Shown here piece after piece: positions 14,524 to 18,631 of a stretch of DNA of 18,631 bases. The stretch lies in the NCBI GenBank assembly GCA_039925865.1, contig JBDSYA010000220.1, positions 1 to 18,631 of the forward strand, in the 5' to 3' direction. The notes beneath the pieces were generated by a model. That model worked only from the letters and a program-made list of their open reading frames with translations. It was not told the DNA's origin and did not search any database. Origin of the DNA: JBDSYA01 sp039925865 (lineage in GTDB: Bacteria; Bacteroidota; Ignavibacteria; Tepidaquicellales; Tepidaquicellaceae). Both the position numbers and the translations under genes were made by a program. The first letter of the stretch is position 1, and each line of letters begins with the position of its first letter.

Positions 14524-14551
14524 CCAAATCTAAAATCCCAAATCTAAAATC
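14524..14551. repeat. Two perfect tandem 14-bp repeats between guaA and the binding-protein gene
   Basis: CCAAATCTAAAATC occurs twice in direct succession (14524-14537 and 14538-14551), preceded by degenerate copies (CCAAAATCCAAATTT, from about 14509). It starts 3 bp after the guaA stop codon and fills much of the 77-bp gap. No hairpin is formed, so it is not a terminator. Confidence 0.85.
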
Positions 14552-14554
14552 AAC

Positions 14555-16123
14555 TCATTCCCATTCAATTGTTGCAGGTGGTTTAGAGCTGATGTCATAA
14601 ACAACCCGGTTAACACCTTTAACAGAATTAATGATCTTACTTGATATGCCTGTAAGAAAATCTTTTTCAAAATTATAAAAATCAGCAGTCATTCCGTCTG
14701 TTGAATTTACCGCTCTTAATGCAACTACATTTTCGTAGCTTCTCTCATCACCCATTACGCCCACCGATTGCACGGGCAATAGCACCGCAAATGCCTGCCA
14801 TATTTTGTCATAAAGCAATTGTTTCTTCAGTTCGGAAATAAATATATCATCAACCTTTCTTAAAAGATCCAGTTTTTCTTTTGTTACATCGCTGAGAATT
14901 CTTATTGAGAGTCCGGGTCCCGGAAAAGGATGTCTCATGATAAAATGACGGGGTAAACCCAGCTTGACTCCAATTTCTCTCACCTCATCTTTAAACAGCT
15001 CTCTCAAAGGTTCTATCAGCTTTAAATTCATTTTCTCCGGAAGCCCGCCCACATTGTGATGTGACTTGATTGTGGCTGACGGACCTCTAAATGAAACTGA
15101 TTCTATTACATCGGGATAAAGTGTCCCCTGTACAAGAAATTTTGCATCCTTTATTTTTTTAGCTTCTCTTTCAAAAACTTCTATAAATGTTTTACCGATT
15201 ATTTTACGTTTTTGTTCGGGGTCAAAAATATTTTTTAATTTTTTTAAAAATAGTTCAGATGCATCTACAAATATTAAATTAAGTTTATAGTGTTTTTTAA
15301 AAAGTTCAATGACTTTTTTACTTTCATCTTTTCTCATCAGGCCGTTATCAATATGAATACATATGAGATTCTCTTCAATTGCTTTATTGACGAGTATTGC
15401 AGCAACCGAAGAATCCACTCCCCCGCTCAATGCGAGTATTACTTTATTCTTACCTGCAGCTTTTTTTATCTCTTCTAACTTAGAATCAATAAACGATTCC
15501 GGTTCAAATAAATTTTTTATTTTGCAAATTCCGAACAGAAAATTGTAAATAATATTTCTTCCTGATTCTGTATGCTGAACTTCAGGATGAAATTGTAAAC
15601 CATATACTTTCAGTTTTTCCGATTCAAAACTGCAAATAACCCGGTCAATACTTTTTGACGATGATTCAAATTTCTCAGGAAGAGTATCAAGAGAATCTCC
15701 GTGGCTCATCCATACCGTCAGCTGATTATTGATCCCTCTGAATAATTCTGAATCCTTGAATATATATATTTTTGTATGACCGTACTGGCGATGAGTTGAG
15801 CTGTGCAGCTTTCCTTTAAATAATTGACAAATCAGCTGAAAGCCATAACAGATGCCCAGGACCGGGATTTTATTTTTTATGAAAAGGTCAACATCAGCCC
15901 TTGAGATCTTAGGAGAACTTTCTGAAAGTACACTTGCAGGTCCCCCGGACAATATTACACCTTTGATATTGTAATTTGCGGATCGGTCTTTCAAAAACTT
16001 TTTAATATTGAGACTATAGGGGTGTATCTCTGAATAAACTTTAAGCTCTCTGGTTTTTCTTGCAATAAGCTGTGTATATTGCGAACCAAAATCAAGAATC
16101 AGAACAAGGTCCGTTTTTTTCAA
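14555..16123 (-). CDS. guaA: GMP synthase (glutamine-hydrolysing) GuaA
   Basis: GuaA converts XMP to GMP with ATP and ammonia drawn from glutamine, the last step of de novo guanine nucleotide synthesis. The 522 residues have both halves: a class-I glutamine amidotransferase (1-200) with LSGGPASV, GICYGFQLI (nucleophile Cys92) and the His179/Glu181 pair in QFHPEVQHTESG, then an ATP pyrophosphatase domain with the P-loop SGGVDSS (233-239). A C-terminal dimerisation domain follows with RHPFPGPGLSIRIL and the family ending PPATIEWE. Length and motifs are normal and all catalytic residues are present. The start is 2 bp from the stop of the sugar-kinase gene, indicating a common transcript; the binding-protein gene follows after 77 bp and probably belongs to the same transcript. 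Confidence 0.97.
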   Translation of the reverse strand: MKKTDLVLILDFGSQYTQLIARKTRELKVYSEIHPYSLNIKKFLKDRSANYNIKGVILSGGPASVLSESSPKISRADVDLFIKNKIPVLGICYGFQLICQLFKGKLHSSTHRQYGHTKIYIFKDSELFRGINNQLTVWMSHGDSLDTLPEKFESSSKSIDRVICSFESEKLKVYGLQFHPEVQHTESGRNIIYNFLFGICKIKNLFEPESFIDSKLEEIKKAAGKNKVILALSGGVDSSVAAILVNKAIEENLICIHIDNGLMRKDESKKVIELFKKHYKLNLIFVDASELFLKKLKNIFDPEQKRKIIGKTFIEVFEREAKKIKDAKFLVQGTLYPDVIESVSFRGPSATIKSHHNVGGLPEKMNLKLIEPLRELFKDEVREIGVKLGLPRHFIMRHPFPGPGLSIRILSDVTKEKLDLLRKVDDIFISELKKQLLYDKIWQAFAVLLPVQSVGVMGDERSYENVVALRAVNSTDGMTADFYNFEKDFLTGISSKIINSVKGVNRVVYDISSKPPATIEWE

Positions 16124-16125
16124 AA

Positions 16126-17061
16126 TTATATTTTTCTCATTATTTCAGGATTTTCCTGTGTAAGAAGCACCGCTCCGTATGCAGATGAATGTTGTTTAAT
16201 TACCACTTCAATTGTTTTGATTTTTTTTAATTCTGATTTTAATTTGTCGGAAAGATTATTTTTATTTTCAATAATACTCCCGATAAAAGCTATTTTCATT
16301 TGTTTCTTAATATTTGCAATTTTCAGATAAGTTCGTATATGATCCATCAAGCCTTCCACCGCTTCATCAATGATCTTTTTACTCATAGCGCATTTTTTAG
16401 AGCATTCAATAACGATGGGAGCGATTTTTTGAATCTCAAAGTCAGCATTAAAAACTTTTTCATTTATATTTTCTTTTTTTATTCCGAATGCTTTTTCCAA
16501 TTTCTCCGAAAGTCCGCTGTTTTTATTCTTGATCTTTCTTAGATCGTATTCGTTAGCAATCAAAATCAGTGCTCTTCTTCCAATCCAGTATCCGCTTCCT
16601 TCATCACCAATAATTCTGCCCCAGCCGCCAACTCTCGTGATTACGCCTTTAGAAAATCCATAAAGTACTGAGCCTGTACCGCTTATTAAAATAATCCCGT
16701 CTTTTCCTCCAAATGCTCCATATAGGGCCGTCATTGCGTCAGTTGTGACTGATATATTTTTAAATCTTAAATTTTTTGTAAATGCTTCTTTAAGTTTGAT
16801 CCTGTCTTTTTTTTCCCTGGCACCCGCTATGCCCAGACAGATTCCCATACAATTTTTTAGTCCAAGACCGGCGATTGAAAGTGAATCATCTATAAAATCA
16901 GTTACAGTTTCGCTGTAATTTTCAACACCCGCTACTGAATAATGAACTCCTTTATATGATTTGTCAGATAAAATCTTTTTATCTTTTGAAACTATCAAGA
17001 TTTCGCATTTCGTCCCACCGGAATCTATTCCGATATAGTAAGCCCCTGTATTATTTGTCAT
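16126..17061 (-). CDS. BadF/BadG/BcrA/BcrD ATPase family sugar kinase, N-acetylglucosamine-kinase-like
   Basis: 311 residues with an actin/hexokinase-type ATPase fold. The phosphate-1 loop GIDSGGTKCE (11-20) is followed by GICLGIAGARE (73-83), TTDAMTALYGAFGG (106-119, Asp108 likely catalytic base), LISGTGSVLYG (125-135), and the diagnostic GGWGRIIGDEGSGYWIG (145-161), which is seen in N-acetylglucosamine kinases of this family. The probable reaction is ATP-dependent phosphorylation of GlcNAc or a related amino sugar, perhaps recycled from peptidoglycan; the activator-of-dehydratase role of BadF is less likely since no cysteine pair is present for an iron-sulfur cluster. It precedes guaA by 2 bp. 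Its upstream 246-bp gap is shared with divergently transcribed thyX and contains tandem 10-bp repeats. Confidence 0.88.
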   Translation of the reverse strand: MTNNTGAYYIGIDSGGTKCEILIVSKDKKILSDKSYKGVHYSVAGVENYSETVTDFIDDSLSIAGLGLKNCMGICLGIAGAREKKDRIKLKEAFTKNLRFKNISVTTDAMTALYGAFGGKDGIILISGTGSVLYGFSKGVITRVGGWGRIIGDEGSGYWIGRRALILIANEYDLRKIKNKNSGLSEKLEKAFGIKKENINEKVFNADFEIQKIAPIVIECSKKCAMSKKIIDEAVEGLMDHIRTYLKIANIKKQMKIAFIGSIIENKNNLSDKLKSELKKIKTIEVVIKQHSSAYGAVLLTQENPEIMRKI

Positions 17062-17118
17062 TGAATTAAGTTATCAATAATCATTTGAAATAAAAATTGC
17101 AAAGAAATATAAATTTTC

Positions 17119-17138
17119 AATTGATACTAATTGATACA
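17119..17138. repeat. Tandem direct repeat AATTGATAC in the kinase/thyX gap
   Basis: AATTGATACT (17119-17128) is followed immediately by AATTGATACA (17129-17138), identical at 9 of 10 positions. The repeat is one helical turn long and lies about 58-77 bp upstream of the kinase start, a place where a regulator could act on that gene. The function is a guess. Confidence 0.5.
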
Positions 17139-17206
17139 TATAAACTCAATACAAATAATATTTTTTATACATATAATATTTTAATACACACTTTTATCAA
17201 CGCTTA

Positions 17207-17226
17207 CTTTGCAAATCTTTGCAAAC
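17207..17226. promoter_or_regulatory. Possible operator: two tandem TTTGCAAA palindromes
   Basis: CTTTGCAAAT (17207-17216) and CTTTGCAAAC (17217-17226) abut; each holds the perfect 8-bp palindrome TTTGCAAA, with centres exactly 10 bp apart so both face the same side of the helix. A related ATTGCAAAG lies at 17096-17104. The pair sits just upstream of the predicted thyX promoter, a typical regulator position. No regulator is known for it. Confidence 0.4.
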
Positions 17227-17236
17227 CAACAGCGAT

Positions 17237-17266
17237 TTTGAAATCCAATATTCAGAATTAATTTTG
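17237..17266 (+). promoter_or_regulatory. Predicted Bacteroidetes-type promoter of thyX
   Basis: TTTG (17237-17240), an 18-bp spacer and TAATTTTG (17259-17266) match the Bacteroidetes -33/-7 pattern, the second element being TAnnTTTG followed by T. The transcript would begin near 17273, about 35 nt before the thyX start codon. Prediction from sequence only; the gap is AT-rich, which raises the chance of accidental matches. Confidence 0.5.
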
Positions 17267-17307
17267 TATATTGAAAAACATTTCTTAAAAAATCATAAAA
17301 TTAATAA

Positions 17308-18000
17308 TTGAACAAGACAGTTCTCGATAAGGGATTTATAGAGATCATTGATAAACTGGGCACTGATCTTACGGTGGTTAATTCTGCAAGGGTTTCTTTT
17401 GGTAAACGAAAGGAAAAATTTGACGAGAGCGACCGCAAGCTTGTAAGATTTCTGGCTAAGAACAAACACTGGTCACCGTTCAGGCATATGATGGTGCAGT
17501 TTCATATTAAAGCCCCTGAGTTTGTAATGAGGCAATGGTATAAGCATGTAGTTGGCATTGAAACTTCATCAAGTTCTTCAGCAAAAGATCATGCATGGAA
17601 TGAGATCAGCGGACGATATGTTCCCGTGACCGATTTTTATGTTCCTGCTAACTGGCGCCGGCAGTCCGAAAATAATAAACAAGCATCTGAAGGAAGTATA
17701 ACTGACCAGCATAATGCATCCGAAGTTTTCGAAACTGCAATGAAAGAAACCCTTGAATCCTATCAAAAGCTTCTTGAGCTTGGCGTCGCGAAAGAGCAGG
17801 CAAGAATGATTTTACCTTTGAATCAATATACTGAAGTGTACTGGACAGCATCATTCCAGGCAATAATGAATTTTGTCGATCTGCGGGATGAGCTCACTGC
17901 ACAATGGGAAATACAGCAATATGCAAAGATGATAAAAGAAATGATGTATGATATATTTCCTGAGACGGTGAAGATATGGTTTGAAGTGAATGAAAAATAA
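17308..18000 (+). CDS. thyX: Flavin-dependent thymidylate synthase ThyX with a variant active-site motif
   Basis: ThyX makes dTMP from dUMP with methylene-tetrahydrofolate, FAD and NADPH. The 230 residues show VVNSARVSFGK (23-33), HWSPFRHMMVQFHIKAPEFV (54-73), WNEISGRYVPV (97-107), LGVAKEQARMILP (158-170) and LRDELTAQWEIQQYAKMI (192-209), all ThyX landmarks. Unusually, the canonical RHRxxSxNExSxRY signature reads RQWYKHVVG, then about 11 extra residues including SSSSS, then WNEISGRY, so RHR becomes KHV and the loop is longer. The TTG at 17308 must be the start region: an in-frame TAA stands directly before it and no earlier codon is possible. It is divergent from the sugar kinase and convergent with the proline dehydrogenase gene. 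Whether a thyA also exists cannot be seen here. Confidence 0.9.
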   Translation: MNKTVLDKGFIEIIDKLGTDLTVVNSARVSFGKRKEKFDESDRKLVRFLAKNKHWSPFRHMMVQFHIKAPEFVMRQWYKHVVGIETSSSSSAKDHAWNEISGRYVPVTDFYVPANWRRQSENNKQASEGSITDQHNASEVFETAMKETLESYQKLLELGVAKEQARMILPLNQYTEVYWTASFQAIMNFVDLRDELTAQWEIQQYAKMIKEMMYDIFPETVKIWFEVNEK

Positions 18001-18046
18001 AACTCAATTTTATTTATTAAACTTCATAATAATATCCGGAATTTAA

Positions 18047-18631
18047 TCAATCAATAGAACGCTTGTCAAATTTCGCAACTGAAAAAATACTCTTCAAAAC
18101 CTGTCCTGCAATATTTGGATTTTCCTTGAATCTCCTGATTGAATATTCGTACCATCTTTCTCCGAATGGGACATAAACTCTCATCCTGTGACCTTTCTCG
18201 ACGGCGCCATCTCTTAAATTCTCCCTTACACCCAAAAGCATTTGAAATTCATAATCTGTGTTTTTCAATTTCATTTCCTTGATCATCTTTACCGATTCTA
18301 TTATTAAATATTCATCGTGAGTGGCAATACCGCAGTACGATTTTTTTTCCAGAGCAATCCTCAGGATCTTAAGATAATTTGCTCTGATTTCATCAGCATC
18401 TTTAAATGCTATTTGCTCGGGTTCGATATATATACCTTTACAGATGCGAAAGTTAGCTCCGATATTAGTTAATCTTAAAATATCTTTTTCACTTCTTCTC
18501 AGATATGCCTGAATAACAATACCTAAATTTTCAAAATCTTTTTTAGCTTCTTCAAAGATCCTGATTGTAAGATCAGTTACTGAAGAGTCTTCCATATCAA
18601 TTCTTACAAAGCAATTAATTTCTTTTGCTCT
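18047..18631 (-). CDS. Proline dehydrogenase, C-terminal part (5' end beyond the window)
   Basis: Monofunctional proline dehydrogenase oxidises proline to pyrroline-5-carboxylate, passing electrons from FAD to quinones. The last 194 residues are present; the frame stays open to base 18631 (reading RAKEINCFVRID before MEDSS), so the gene continues outside. Family landmarks include RIDMEDSSVTDLT, GIVIQAYLRRSEKDIL, FRICKGIYIEP, YEFQMLLGVREN, MRVYVPFGERWYEYSIRRF and KENPNIAGQVLKSIF. These cover the C-terminal half of the TIM barrel with the substrate-binding YxxRR arginines. The protein stops soon after the barrel, so it is a stand-alone enzyme and not a PutA fusion. It converges on thyX across a 46-bp gap without a clear terminator. 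Confidence 0.94.
   Translation of the reverse strand, partial: RAKEINCFVRIDMEDSSVTDLTIRIFEEAKKDFENLGIVIQAYLRRSEKDILRLTNIGANFRICKGIYIEPEQIAFKDADEIRANYLKILRIALEKKSYCGIATHDEYLIIESVKMIKEMKLKNTDYEFQMLLGVRENLRDGAVEKGHRMRVYVPFGERWYEYSIRRFKENPNIAGQVLKSIFSVAKFDKRSID

Noticed and set aside
16126..17061. Benzoyl-CoA reductase or dehydratase activator (BadF/HgdC) role
   Set aside because: There is no Cys pair for a bridging iron-sulfur cluster and no dehydratase or reductase gene nearby; the sequence fits a GlcNAc-type kinase better.

Overview
The window is an AT-rich stretch of bacterial chromosome. Several signs point to the Bacteroidota/Ignavibacteriota/Chlorobiota branch. All six apparent signal-peptidase-I exports have Gln right after the predicted cleavage site (FAQ, NAQ, FCQ, YSQ), the known Bacteroidetes 'Q-rule'. 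Two promoters fit the Bacteroidetes pattern TTG-N18..20-TAnnTTTG. Most starts lack a Shine-Dalgarno sequence. An Ignavibacteria-like organism is my best guess, not a proven assignment. No rRNA, tRNA, CRISPR array, insertion sequence or phage gene was seen.

Layout. 1-2846 (minus strand): a 3'-truncated pdxA (vitamin B6), rsfS (ribosome silencing), a membrane-anchored LytR_C-domain protein, a small exported beta-rich protein with its own terminator, and a SpoU-family RNA methyltransferase. 2922-6446 (plus): a DinG/XPD-type helicase and the rRNA cytosine methyltransferase rsmB. 6451-8731 (minus): a PhoH-type ATPase, converging on rsmB with a 4-bp gap, then a LysM protein and a small Lpp-like coiled-coil lipoprotein that appear to form one strongly expressed envelope operon. 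8928-12863 (minus): five tightly packed unassigned envelope genes ending at a strong terminator. 13158-17061 (minus): an orphan type-I periplasmic binding protein, guaA (GMP synthesis) and a BadF/GlcNAc-kinase-type sugar kinase. 17308-18000 (plus): an unusual thyX. 18047-end (minus): the C-terminal part of a proline dehydrogenase.

The most interesting region is 8928-12863. In transcription order it encodes a polytopic inner-membrane protein with MotA-like topology, a single-pass protein with a Pro-rich periplasmic tail, two exported soluble proteins and a probable outer-membrane barrel. Starts and stops overlap at two of the four junctions. The architecture resembles that of proton-driven envelope machines (MotAB, ExbBD/TolQR, GldLM), but I recognise none of the five proteins as a family member, so it is a candidate undescribed trans-envelope system. 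The adjacent lipoprotein/LysM pair would supply outer-membrane and peptidoglycan anchoring, a separate and more ordinary envelope function.

The remaining genes are housekeeping: nucleotide synthesis (guaA, thyX), rRNA modification and ribosome control (rsmB, the SpoU methylase, rsfS, phoH), repair (the DinG-like helicase), cofactor synthesis (pdxA) and proline catabolism.
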